Assembly: GCA_964401685.1 (NCBI GenBank)
Contig: CAYNZH010000053.1
Location: 1-10,240, forward strand
Length of the DNA: 10,240 bases
Reading direction: 5' to 3'
DNA from: DASRQK01 sp964401685
Lineage (GTDB): Bacteria > Bacteroidota > Bacteroidia > Sphingobacteriales > Sphingobacteriaceae
Below the pieces are notes generated by a model. The model searched no databases and had not been told where the DNA came from. It was given only the letters and a program-made list of their open reading frames with translations. Positions 1-7,010 of this stretch are shown piece by piece. The translations under genes were made by a program, and so were the position numbers. The stretch's first letter is position 1. Each line of letters opens with the position of its first letter.

Positions 1-54
1 GTCAAAACAGCGGAATTTTCTATTTTAGAATGACTCGGAATTTGGGAAGGGGTC
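1..54 (+). repeat. Left copy of a ~54-bp imperfect inverted repeat
   Basis: The first 54 bases match the reverse complement of 3963-4015. The outer 18 bases, GTCAAAACAGCGGAATTT, are identical in both copies. By hand alignment 45 of 54 columns agree, with one 1-base gap. Similarity fades inward, as in terminal inverted repeats. The copy begins at base 1, so the repeat may extend beyond the window and any flanking target duplication cannot be seen. Positions 1-33 can also be read as the tail of a coding frame (VKTAEFSILE, then TGA), so this could instead be the 3' end of a gene that starts outside the window. Confidence 0.75.
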
Positions 55-92
55 ATTTTAAAAAAATAAGTATCAAAAAAACCGAGTGAATA

Positions 93-124
93 TTTGAAAA
101 TATCATTTTTACTGATTATTTTTG
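93..124 (+). promoter_or_regulatory. Bacteroidota-type promoter for the small-protein/GLPGLI/barrel operon
   Basis: TTTG at 93-96 is followed, after 20 bases, by TATTTTTG at 117-124. This fits the Bacteroidota primary-sigma consensus (TTTG at -33, TAnnTTTG at -7, spacing about 19-21). Transcription would start near 131, leaving a leader of about 30 bases before the ATG at 161. No other clear promoter was seen between here and 1298, so it probably drives all three downstream genes. Confidence 0.6.
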
Positions 125-160
125 GTGATATACTTTTTATAAACCAAATTCTAAAACATT

Positions 161-481
161 ATGAAAAAACCATTAATCGTGTTGGGGATACTAGCAATGA
201 TGATGTCTAGTTTCACGGTGACTCAAGTCTCACTAACCAAATAATCCTCACAGCCTATTTTGGCAATGGAAGGGTAGTCTAGTATCAAAAGTGCTGAAAA
301 TTTCGGTGGACTTTGTACTTTATATCTTTACCGGCTGGACGAGGACGGAAATGTTGCAGAGTCATGGACAGAGCACCATTATGCGCCTAGTGAAGCTTTT
401 TGTGATTGGCTTCTTGATTATCGACTAGACCAACTTAACAATCCTATTTCAGAGGAAGAAGACGCGCCGGAAGAGCCGTGA
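161..481 (+). pseudogene. Small exported protein, broken by two in-frame stops
   Basis: The ATG at 161 opens a typical signal peptide (MKKPLIVLGILAMMMSSF) that runs on to a TAA at 242-244. A second in-frame stop, TAG, lies at 275-277. The same frame then stays open for 67 codons (278-478) to a TGA at 479-481. This downstream part looks like real protein: hydrophilic, with two cysteines (GGLCTLYL and AFCDWLLDY) and a very acidic tail (SEEEDAPEEP). It has no ATG, GTG or TTG start of its own. The intact product would be a secreted or periplasmic protein of about 106 residues. Between 238 and 274 another frame is open (reads ...LTAYFGNGRVV), so two compensating frameshifts could explain the break as well as two nonsense mutations. 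Sequencing error is also possible in this draft. The family is not recognised. Its place behind the promoter and before the GLPGLI gene suggests it belongs to the same export-related unit. Confidence 0.55.
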
Positions 482-518
482 TCATCGCAAGCTTAGAGTA
501 TTCTTTATCACATAGACT

Positions 519-1310
519 ATGACGAGAAGTGTTTGTTTAGTATGTTTGTTATTATTCAGCTTATATAAGCTCGGTGTAAGTCAGCAATCTAACGTTGTTC
601 GGCTCGAGTATGAGTTCCGCAATAGTACCTATGATTTCAGAGAGGTGACCTATGCTACTGCAGATTCAGCCATAAGTGTATTAGAGTCAAGGTTTATTGC
701 GGCCAACAAAGCCGGTGCGGCTGCGGATAAAAGTGCAGTTAGCACCATTGTGATCTCTCCCCGGACTGAAGATCGCTATACGCCGGAGCAGATTGTGTTG
801 AAGACCATGCATGACTCAGACATTTATCAAAAGCTCACCTATGATGATAAAGAATACCTTTTGCACGACCGGATGCCGGACATGCCTTGGGAAGTTGTCG
901 CCGAGGATACAAAGGAGATCGGGGGTTATACCTGTATAAGAGCAACTTTGAAATTTAGGGGTTATCAAGTTGTCGCATATTTTACTCCAGAAATTCCGAT
1001 ACCGTTTGGTCCCTGGAAGTTTAAAGGTCTTCCGGGATTGATCATGGAAGTCCAGAGCATTGGAGGGATCAACTCTTTCCATTGGGTCATCAAGGAAATT
1101 CAATATCCCTATCAGGATCAGGTAGCGTTTGAAATCGCAGAGAATGGAGATCTAGTCGAACTGAGCCAGCAGGCCTTTATCGAAATTGTCGACAGGCACG
1201 CTGCGATAAGAAAGCGAAGACAATTTGCAAGAACTCCTGCAAACGTGCAAATCACCAATTTTAAATCGTTCAGACCTTCGCTTGAGCAAAAATATGAATG
1301 GGAGGATTGA
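519..1310 (+). CDS. GLPGLI family exported protein
   Basis: A 263-residue protein that carries the family's naming motif: FKGLPGLI at about residues 168-175, preceded by a typical FTPEIPIPFGPWK stretch. It also has the upstream signature in which a Trp and a conserved Cys flank EIGGYTCIRA (Trp near 124, Cys139). Residues 1-21 form a signal peptide (hydrophobic CLVCLLLFSLY, cleavage near GVS-Q), so the mature protein is periplasmic or surface-exposed. The family (TIGR01200) is largely restricted to Bacteroidota and has no established biochemical role. The ATG at 519 is chosen because it puts the signal peptide at the N terminus; there is no Shine-Dalgarno site, as is usual in this phylum. The last 13 bases overlap the start of the next gene, implying translational coupling. 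Inference: it works with the outer-membrane barrel protein encoded next, perhaps in its assembly or as a periplasmic partner. Confidence 0.9.
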   Translation: MTRSVCLVCLLLFSLYKLGVSQQSNVVRLEYEFRNSTYDFREVTYATADSAISVLESRFIAANKAGAAADKSAVSTIVISPRTEDRYTPEQIVLKTMHDSDIYQKLTYDDKEYLLHDRMPDMPWEVVAEDTKEIGGYTCIRATLKFRGYQVVAYFTPEIPIPFGPWKFKGLPGLIMEVQSIGGINSFHWVIKEIQYPYQDQVAFEIAENGDLVELSQQAFIEIVDRHAAIRKRRQFARTPANVQITNFKSFRPSLEQKYEWED

Positions 1311-3937
1311 AGGCATTCGTTGCAATGATCGTGATTATCCCCGGCTTGATAGGCCTGTGTTCGGCGCAAATCAGGATAAAGGGCACAATTACGGATCAAG
1401 AAGGTAATGCACTGCCCTCGGCTTCTGTCTTTGTTTATTCACAACAGATCTTGTTGCATGCGACACTAAGTGGCTCGACGGGTCATTATGAAGCCTCTTT
1501 TCCGAGGGAAAAAGTGTCAGGAGAGACGGTCAGGATTGTTTTTCGTTCCATGGGGTATACAACTGATACCCTAAGCCTAACTCTTTCAGACCAGAATGAG
1601 TACACCCTGCCTGTGGTTTTAGCGTCTACAGATTTCAAGATCAGCGAAGTAATCATTCAGGCAAGCCCCATGGTCATGAAGGGAGACACGATTATTTATG
1701 ATGTTAAATCGTTTTTGACCGGCAACGAAGCGGTGGTTGAAGACTTGCTTAAAAATCTGCCGGGGCTGGAGGTCGATAGAGAAGGGACAGTCACATTCCA
1801 GAATAAGGAGGTGGAGAAAATTATGGTAGACGGCGACGACTTTTTTCGGCGGGGATATCGATTGCTTTCCCAGAATATGCCTCCCCACCCTTTGGAAACA
1901 GTGGAATTACTGCAGAATTATAGCGAGAACAAGTTGCTGAAAGGGATCGAGGAGTCTGACCGAGTGGCGCTGAATCTTACGCTGAGGGATGACGCCATGG
2001 GCCTTTGGTTTGGAAATACGGCATTGGGTCTAGACCCCGTAAGCTTAGATTTTTATAGGGCAAATGTCAATTTGATGAACTTCAAGAGGCTTGCAAAGTA
2101 CTATTTCCTTGTGAATGCAAATAATATCGGAAATAGTGTGGACAGTCGGGCGCTCACGAGTCTGGGGACCGATGAAATCGGGAATCAGGTGGATGCTAGG
2201 ACACTGATACATCCGACAAGTGTCTATCTGAATATGGACGCTGGCCGATACCAACAGTCGCATCCGAAAACGGCCAGTGCCAACAGTATTTATACATTGA
2301 AAGATAGTGCAAAATTGAAAATCGGTTTATTGGTAAACCAGATGAACCAGTCCAAATATCAACAATATGTTCTCTCCTACCTCCTCCCCGACGGCACCTC
2401 GTTTTCCAATACGGAATTTGAAGATTTTCAGCACGAAAAATGGGCGTTCTGGAACAAAATTGAAGTGGAAAATGATATTTCAAAAAACACGATGCTTTTG
2501 AGCAGGACCACAACAGATTTTACCTTTAACAGCTATGATAAGCGATTCTATTTTCAAAACAACCAGATTTTGGATCAAATCAACAGTCGGAAATGGCATT
2601 TTTCTCAAGATCTGAATATTACGCGCAAGATCTCAGACAATAGTGTTCTGATTTACAAGGGCCGATATCTCAACCAACAAGTACCTCAGGAATACGGATC
2701 ACCGGCTTTCTTTTTTCAGTCCCTTTTCCCCGAAATATCTGAAAATGTGTCGATTCAGGCCTCAAATCAGTCGATTGCACATCGTTTGAATTACCTGGGA
2801 AATGAGTTTCATTATTTTTATAGAGATAAACATCTATTTGAATTTATTTTAGGAAATGAAACCAGGCAAGATGATATCCTTACGGAATTGACATTATTTG
2901 ACGACGCCCGGAACCGTTATCTTCCGGAAAGTGCCCAAAACGAACTCAGATACCGGCTCTCAGACACTTACATGAAAGGAAAGGTGCACCTGCTGTTCAG
3001 CAGGTTTGAAGTTTCCGGCACCATGGCTATTCACCATCTTTTGACAGATAAAAGTTTCCTCGTTACGGTGCCAAGGATTTATGCTAAATGGGATATCAAC
3101 CTTAAAAACTCCATCAGTTTTCAGGCTTATAGAAACTTCATACGAGCAGACGGAGCCTACCAAACCAGATCTTATGTCCATACGTCCTTTAGGATACTGA
3201 CACGAAACGATGCAGATTGGGACCATCTAGATCGAACAAACTACTCTTTGGGGTACCAATTTGGTGATGCATTCGATGATTTCAGATTTAGAACATCGAT
3301 AAGACACACGCATGACCATGATTATCTCGCAAATCATTCCATTGTCAGTCCCGAATTTATAGAGTCCAGGACTTTTATCAATAAAAACCGAAAAAACTGG
3401 GCTGCAACCCTGAGAACAGACTATTTCATCGCTTCCTTAGCTCATAATATTGCATTGGACGGAAGATTTCAACACGCCGAGTATCAGCATTTGGTCAATA
3501 ATTCCATTTTCCAACCGGTCCGGACAAAATCGTTTGACGCAGGGATTCTTTTAAAATCCGGATTTATCTCTCCATTAAACTATAGCGTTGAGTTTAAGAA
3601 CTCTGTTTCTGTATTTGCATCGACAACCTCAAGAACGCTGCAAAGTCAGCATGCACTTCTAGGTCTCACCTACAATAAAGGCCCTTTTTGGCTCACTCCC
3701 AATGCCCAGATGTTTAGATTTAAATCATTGTCCGGCCAGGCCGATAGTTTTACCTTCATTGACTTGAAAGCCTCATGGAACAATCCCGCGAAAAAATGGA
3801 AACTCGATTTGGCTGCAATGAATCTCGCGAACATAAGAACGTATAAGCAAACACTGATCCATGACCTTGGTTATTGGGAAACCCAAACACGACTTCAACC
3901 CAGACAATTGGTCATGAGTCTAGAGTACCGATTCTAG
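1298..3937 (+). CDS. Outer-membrane beta-barrel protein with CarboxypepD_reg-like domain (TonB-receptor-like)
   Basis: An 879-residue protein with a signal peptide (residues 1-23, ending CSA before Gln24). A carboxypeptidase-regulatory-like beta-sandwich domain follows (about 24-110: IKGTITDQEGNALPSASVFV through FRSMGYTTDTLSL). A plug-like domain spans about 118-235, with GDTIIYDVKSF, EDLLKNLPGLEVD, VMVDGD-type (here KIMVDGDDFF) and ALNLTLRDD stretches. The long remainder is rich in alternating aromatic/polar strands, as in a barrel. The C terminus, VMSLEYRF, ends in Phe, the usual BAM-recognition ending. This matches the Bacteroidota outer-membrane beta-barrel family related to TonB-dependent receptors. 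No SusD-like lipoprotein gene is adjacent, so a polysaccharide-utilisation role is not supported. The start overlaps the GLPGLI stop by 13 bp; an in-frame ATG at 1325 is a shorter alternative but would trim the signal peptide. The substrate is unknown. GLPGLI plus barrel pairing is a recurrent arrangement as far as I recall from the phylum; a transport or protein/peptide secretion role is inference. Confidence 0.85.
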   Translation: MGGLKAFVAMIVIIPGLIGLCSAQIRIKGTITDQEGNALPSASVFVYSQQILLHATLSGSTGHYEASFPREKVSGETVRIVFRSMGYTTDTLSLTLSDQNEYTLPVVLASTDFKISEVIIQASPMVMKGDTIIYDVKSFLTGNEAVVEDLLKNLPGLEVDREGTVTFQNKEVEKIMVDGDDFFRRGYRLLSQNMPPHPLETVELLQNYSENKLLKGIEESDRVALNLTLRDDAMGLWFGNTALGLDPVSLDFYRANVNLMNFKRLAKYYFLVNANNIGNSVDSRALTSLGTDEIGNQVDARTLIHPTSVYLNMDAGRYQQSHPKTASANSIYTLKDSAKLKIGLLVNQMNQSKYQQYVLSYLLPDGTSFSNTEFEDFQHEKWAFWNKIEVENDISKNTMLLSRTTTDFTFNSYDKRFYFQNNQILDQINSRKWHFSQDLNITRKISDNSVLIYKGRYLNQQVPQEYGSPAFFFQSLFPEISENVSIQASNQSIAHRLNYLGNEFHYFYRDKHLFEFILGNETRQDDILTELTLFDDARNRYLPESAQNELRYRLSDTYMKGKVHLLFSRFEVSGTMAIHHLLTDKSFLVTVPRIYAKWDINLKNSISFQAYRNFIRADGAYQTRSYVHTSFRILTRNDADWDHLDRTNYSLGYQFGDAFDDFRFRTSIRHTHDHDYLANHSIVSPEFIESRTFINKNRKNWAATLRTDYFIASLAHNIALDGRFQHAEYQHLVNNSIFQPVRTKSFDAGILLKSGFISPLNYSVEFKNSVSVFASTTSRTLQSQHALLGLTYNKGPFWLTPNAQMFRFKSLSGQADSFTFIDLKASWNNPAKKWKLDLAAMNLANIRTYKQTLIHDLGYWETQTRLQPRQLVMSLEYRF

Positions 3938-3962
3938 ATGCTCCCCAATCCTTCTTGATCAG

Positions 3963-4015
3963 GACCTCTCCCCCTATTCAGAGTCTTCAAACATAGGAAA
4001 TTCCGCTGTTTTGAC
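3963..4015 (-). repeat. Right copy of the ~54-bp inverted repeat
   Basis: Inverted partner of bases 1-54, with its best-matching end facing outward (AAATTCCGCTGTTTTGAC at 3998-4015). It lies in the 143-bp gap between the convergent barrel-protein and permease genes. On the minus strand it can also be read as a 19-residue open frame (3974-4033) ending TAEFPMFEDSE, resembling the frame in the left copy. Either the two copies are termini of an inserted unit, or they are duplicated 3' ends of related genes. No hairpin-plus-T-run terminator is apparent here for either convergent gene. Confidence 0.75.
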
Positions 4016-4080
4016 CTGACTTTCGATGTACATTTCAGCTGAAAGGTCCAACAGACAGCGATGGGGCCGGATGGTGATAG

Positions 4081-5304
4081 CTACGATAAGCGAGTCTGTT
4101 GCTGGACGCTCAGGCGGGACGAAAAGTATGAGATCAGGGTCGAAACCAGGAGGATGGTTGCGAAAACCAGCACAAAATCCTGCCAGCGTATATCGACGGG
4201 ATACGCCTCTACAATCATATTTTCGGCTTGACTAAACTTTAGCCATCCCCACTGGACCTGGGAGTAGCAGACGAGCCAGCCGAGTAAAAGTCCGATCAAA
4301 CTCCCGAAAACGCCAATGATCATTCCCTGATAGAAAAAAATCTTGCGGATCAGGCTGGGAGGTGCGCCCAGTCCTTTTAGCACGGAAATGTCTTTCTTCT
4401 TGTCGATCACGAGCATGGTCAGGGAGCCAAAGATATTCAGGATCGCAATGAGCGCGGTCAGTGTCAGGATAGAAAAGATAGCCCATTTTTCGGAGCGGAT
4501 GATCCTGTAAAGAGTTGGATTTTGCTCTTCCCTTGATAGAACTTTAAAATTTGAGCCTAGATCCTGTTTTAAGCTGGTGTACAAGTCATTGAACGAATAG
4601 CCAGCCCGGGAATTGATCTCAATGGCAGAGACCCCTTGGTATTCATCCAAAACATCCCTCGCAAAGTCAGAAGGCACCAGGATCATATCGTTGAACTCCT
4701 CATGATTTCCTATAATACCAGAGACATCAATATCCCTGACGTTAAATTCCTCGGCAGGATTGACAGGGATTGCCTCTCCTTTCCGTACTGCAAATACCGA
4801 GATTCTCTCCATATTATTGGATAGGGACAGGCCCAGAGACCAGTCTATTCCACTACCTAAAATAGCCTGAGGAACGCCGTTTCGGGACAGTTGAAACTCC
4901 GGCAAAAAAAGAGACGAATCACTTTTGAGCAGCTCGAGATATCCGTCCCCCACTCCCTTTAGTGTCGCGATGACCTGGCTGTTGTCATGTTCGACCAACA
5001 CCTTTTCTTCGATCACCTCCTGATACGTGCCGATACCCTGATGCGATGCCAAGTCTTCAAAAGCTGCCGTTTCCTGCGGATACAGAAACTTTCCTTCCGC
5101 GGGTTCTATCCGGATCTCGGAAGCGACATCACTATACATCGACAATATCAGCGTTTCCAGTCCATTGTAGAAAGAAAGAATCGCGATCAGAGAGGCGCTG
5201 CTGACAATTACCCCAACAGCACTTATACCCGAAATCAGGTTAATCGCATTGACCGATTTTTTGGAGAATAAGTAGCGCTTTGCAAAGAACAGAGGTAATT
5301 TCAT
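4081..5304 (-). CDS. FtsX-like ABC transporter permease (LolC/LolE-type)
   Basis: A 407-residue membrane protein with the MacB/LolC topology. An N-terminal transmembrane helix (about 21-45) is followed by a large periplasmic MacB_PCD-like domain (about 46-270) and three C-terminal helices (about 272-299, 322-348 and 376-397) forming the FtsX domain. The cytoplasmic loop DKKKDISVLKGLGA (301-314), which contacts the ATPase, is clearly conserved. The N terminus, FAKRYLFSKKSVNAINLIS, is typical of Bacteroidota LolC/LolE-like permeases that extract lipoproteins from the inner membrane for outer-membrane targeting. That substrate is inferred from the family; other MacB-like roles remain possible. 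No ATPase (LolD-like) gene is in the window, so the partner must be encoded elsewhere. It is last in the minus-strand gene group, 21 bp after the hydrolase gene, and the length is normal. Confidence 0.88.
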   Translation of the reverse strand: MKLPLFFAKRYLFSKKSVNAINLISGISAVGVIVSSASLIAILSFYNGLETLILSMYSDVASEIRIEPAEGKFLYPQETAAFEDLASHQGIGTYQEVIEEKVLVEHDNSQVIATLKGVGDGYLELLKSDSSLFLPEFQLSRNGVPQAILGSGIDWSLGLSLSNNMERISVFAVRKGEAIPVNPAEEFNVRDIDVSGIIGNHEEFNDMILVPSDFARDVLDEYQGVSAIEINSRAGYSFNDLYTSLKQDLGSNFKVLSREEQNPTLYRIIRSEKWAIFSILTLTALIAILNIFGSLTMLVIDKKKDISVLKGLGAPPSLIRKIFFYQGMIIGVFGSLIGLLLGWLVCYSQVQWGWLKFSQAENMIVEAYPVDIRWQDFVLVFATILLVSTLISYFSSRLSVQQQTRLS

Positions 5305-5325
5305 AGTGCCCGCACTTATTGGTTA

Positions 5326-5967
5326 TTAGCCCCTCACAAAGGGATTGAACTGTTTTTCGTCACCGATCGTGGTTTGTGGTCCATGGCCTGGATAGACGAT
5401 GGTCTGCTCTGGCAATGAATAAAGCTGAGTCTGGATACTACGCAACAATTGCTCATGGTTGCCCCCGGGGAGGTCAGTCCGGCCAATGCTATTCTGGAAC
5501 AGCACGTCGCCCCCGATCAGAAAGTCTTGGATCGGAGAATAGAAACAAAGATGACCCGGCGAGTGTCCCGGCGCAAATAGGATCTCCAAGCTATGTCCGT
5601 CGATGGTGATTTGCCCTGAGTCATCAAGGAAAGTCTCAGAGATAGGCGAAATATCATAGTTAAAACCCATTTGTGGAGCATAATTCTGTACTTCAAGAAG
5701 GACAGGCAACTCCTTTTCATGGAATTGGGGCATCAGCTTGTAGGTTTCATATATGTAGCGATTGCCGAGCACGTGATCGATATGGCAGTGCGTATTGAGC
5801 AGAAGGCGGGGTTGAAGCTTATTTTCGGCGATAAACGCACTCAGTTCCTGCTGTTCCTCTTGACCGTACATACCCGGGTCGATGATCGCGCATGCGCCAT
5901 TCTCGGTATACAAAAGATAGGTATTCTCCTGATATGGATTGAAAGTAAACGTTTTGATCTGTATCAT
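5326..5967 (-). CDS. Metallo-beta-lactamase-fold hydrolase (glyoxalase II-like)
   Basis: A 213-residue cytoplasmic enzyme without a signal peptide. It has the full set of metal ligands of the fold: HCHIDH (His60, His62, Asp64, His65), His135 in APGHSPGH, Asp154 in IGGDVLF, and His195 in YPGHGP. The motif SIGRTDLPGG (160-169) is typical of the short hydroxyacylglutathione-hydrolase-like group (YcbL type), which lacks the C-terminal glutathione-binding domain of true GloB. It probably hydrolyses a thioester, using a di-metal centre; the physiological substrate cannot be read from sequence. The ATG at 5965-5967 gives the standard N terminus (IKTFTFNPYQENTYLL). It lies 23 bp after the gap-interrupted gene and 21 bp before the permease. 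Confidence 0.92.
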   Translation of the reverse strand: MIQIKTFTFNPYQENTYLLYTENGACAIIDPGMYGQEEQQELSAFIAENKLQPRLLLNTHCHIDHVLGNRYIYETYKLMPQFHEKELPVLLEVQNYAPQMGFNYDISPISETFLDDSGQITIDGHSLEILFAPGHSPGHLCFYSPIQDFLIGGDVLFQNSIGRTDLPGGNHEQLLRSIQTQLYSLPEQTIVYPGHGPQTTIGDEKQFNPFVRG

Positions 5968-5990
5968 AGAGCAAAATAATAAAAAATAAT

Positions 5991-6101
5991 CTATTTCCAG
6001 TGTAAGGTGCGCACAAGAACTTCCACGTCTTCACGAATAAAATCCAAAACGGGTTGAATGGAATCGATTCGCGGCTTCTCGTTGAAATAAAGTGCACCCC
6101 G
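5991..6101 (-). CDS. 3' fragment of an unidentified gene running into the assembly gap
   Basis: On the minus strand 36 codons lead out of the gap to a TAG at 5991-5993, ending REDVEVLVRTLHWK. The composition (charged, amphipathic, no low complexity) looks like a real C terminus. The stop sits 23 bp before the hydrolase start, matching the spacing of the other genes in the group. An alternative frame here (a longer open frame from 6097 to 5819) runs over the hydrolase start and is judged a shadow. The family is not recognised. It may be the same gene as the 5' fragment at 6202-6239, in which case the protein is short, but the true gap length is unknown. Confidence 0.6.
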   Translation of the reverse strand, partial: RGALYFNEKPRIDSIQPVLDFIREDVEVLVRTLHWK

Positions 6102-6201
6102 NNNNNNNNNNNNNNNNNNNNNNNNNNNNNNNNNNNNNNNNNNNNNNNNNNNNNNNNNNNNNNNNNNNNNNNNNNNNNNNNNNNNNNNNNNNNNNNNNNN
6201 N
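6102..6201. other. Scaffold gap (100 Ns)
   Basis: Exactly 100 N bases, the conventional placeholder for a gap of unknown length. It cuts through a minus-strand coding region. The flanking frames happen to be in register across 100 bases, but that is not evidence about the real distance. Whole genes could be missing here. Confidence 0.99.
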
Positions 6202-6239
6202 ACCCACCGGAAATATTTATACCGCGTATATTTCACCAT
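6202..6239 (-). CDS. 5' fragment of a gene downstream of aroE, cut by the gap
   Basis: The ATG at 6237-6239 opens MVKYTRYKYFRWV and then enters the gap. A TTG at 6249-6251, directly after the aroE stop, is a less likely start. The Lys/Arg/Tyr-rich N terminus would suit the cytoplasmic end of a small membrane protein, but that is a guess. The start lies 12 bp after the aroE stop, so it belongs to the same operon. It may be the same gene as the 3' fragment at 5991-6101; joined across the placeholder they would give 82 codons plus the stop. Confidence 0.45.
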
Positions 6240-6251
6240 AGTCGAGAGCAA

Positions 6252-7007
6252 TTAGGGAGTGGTCCAGATTTCCCAGTTTTTTTCCGCTTGCAGCCGGAGC
6301 ATTTCCATTCCATTCTTGACTTTTGCTCCCCGACTCGCCCCTTTCTGCAAGAAAGCCGTTCGTTCTGGGTTATAAACCAGATCGTAAAGTAAATGTTTTG
6401 GTCCAATATGCATGTAGGGAAGTGGCGGACAGCTGTCCACATCCGGAAACATTCCGAGGGGAGTCGTATTGACGATAAGGGGATGTTCGCTGATCAGTTC
6501 TTCAGTCAACTCCTCATACGCAAGTTCGTCGCTATCCTCCTTGGGAAAACGCGACACAAGGGTGTACGATAGCTTGAGGTTATCCAGCGCAAAGCACACG
6601 GCTTTGGAGGCACCTCCGGTACCCAGAACCAGTGCGCGTGTATGATGATCCTCCAACAAGGGCAAAAGCGAGGCTTGAAATCCGAAAACATCGGTATTTT
6701 CACCTTTTAGCAAGGGGGCGCCACCCTGTGGGGAGCGCACAATCCTAATGCAGTTCACCGCACCCACCTTCTGGGCATTCGCTGAAACTTCGTTCAAAAA
6801 AGGCATCACAGACACCTTGTGAGGTATGGTCACATTGACACCCATAAGATCACTCTGCTCCTGGATCAGCTGCGGGAATCCTTCGATATCCTGAATCGGA
6901 AATAGGTCATACTGCACGCCGCTTATCCCTTCGCGCGCTATTTTCTCGTCATAAAAATTTTTAGAAAACGAGTGCCCCAGCGGATATCCTATCAACCCAA
7001 ATTTCAT
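6252..7007 (-). CDS. aroE: Shikimate dehydrogenase
   Basis: A 251-residue enzyme that reduces 3-dehydroshikimate to shikimate with NADPH, the fourth step of the chorismate pathway to aromatic amino acids. All key motifs are present: shikimate-binding SFSKNF (13-18), NVTIPHK with catalytic Lys64, GAVN (82-85), NTD with catalytic Asp106, the dinucleotide-binding GTGGAS (129-134), NTTPLGM (180-186), YNP (212-214) and the C-terminal NGMEML (232-237). The N terminus, MKFGLIGYPLGHSFS, confirms the start. It begins 3 bp after the TPR gene stop, so the two are surely co-transcribed. Length is slightly short for AroE but usual for the Bacteroidota form. No other aromatic-pathway gene is nearby. The NADP+ choice is taken from the family. 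Confidence 0.96.
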   Translation of the reverse strand: MKFGLIGYPLGHSFSKNFYDEKIAREGISGVQYDLFPIQDIEGFPQLIQEQSDLMGVNVTIPHKVSVMPFLNEVSANAQKVGAVNCIRIVRSPQGGAPLLKGENTDVFGFQASLLPLLEDHHTRALVLGTGGASKAVCFALDNLKLSYTLVSRFPKEDSDELAYEELTEELISEHPLIVNTTPLGMFPDVDSCPPLPYMHIGPKHLLYDLVYNPERTAFLQKGASRGAKVKNGMEMLRLQAEKNWEIWTTP

Positions 7008-7010
7008 CAG

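Noticed and set aside
237..434. Third open frame through the broken small gene (hydrophobic product)
   Set aside because: It has no start codon, is closed by a stop at 234-236, and the competing frame gives a more plausible hydrophilic exported protein.
1298..3937. SusC-type polysaccharide receptor
   Set aside because: No SusD-like lipoprotein gene follows, and the plug-region motifs fit the non-SusC outer-membrane barrel family better.
4026..4235. Plus-strand open frame of 69 codons
   Set aside because: It lies antisense to the permease C terminus and the right inverted repeat, and has no recognisable motif or start signal.
5819..6097. Minus-strand open frame of 92 codons running across the hydrolase start
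   Set aside because: It overlaps the well-supported hydrolase N terminus in another frame. The in-register frame ending at 5991 fits the operon spacing better.
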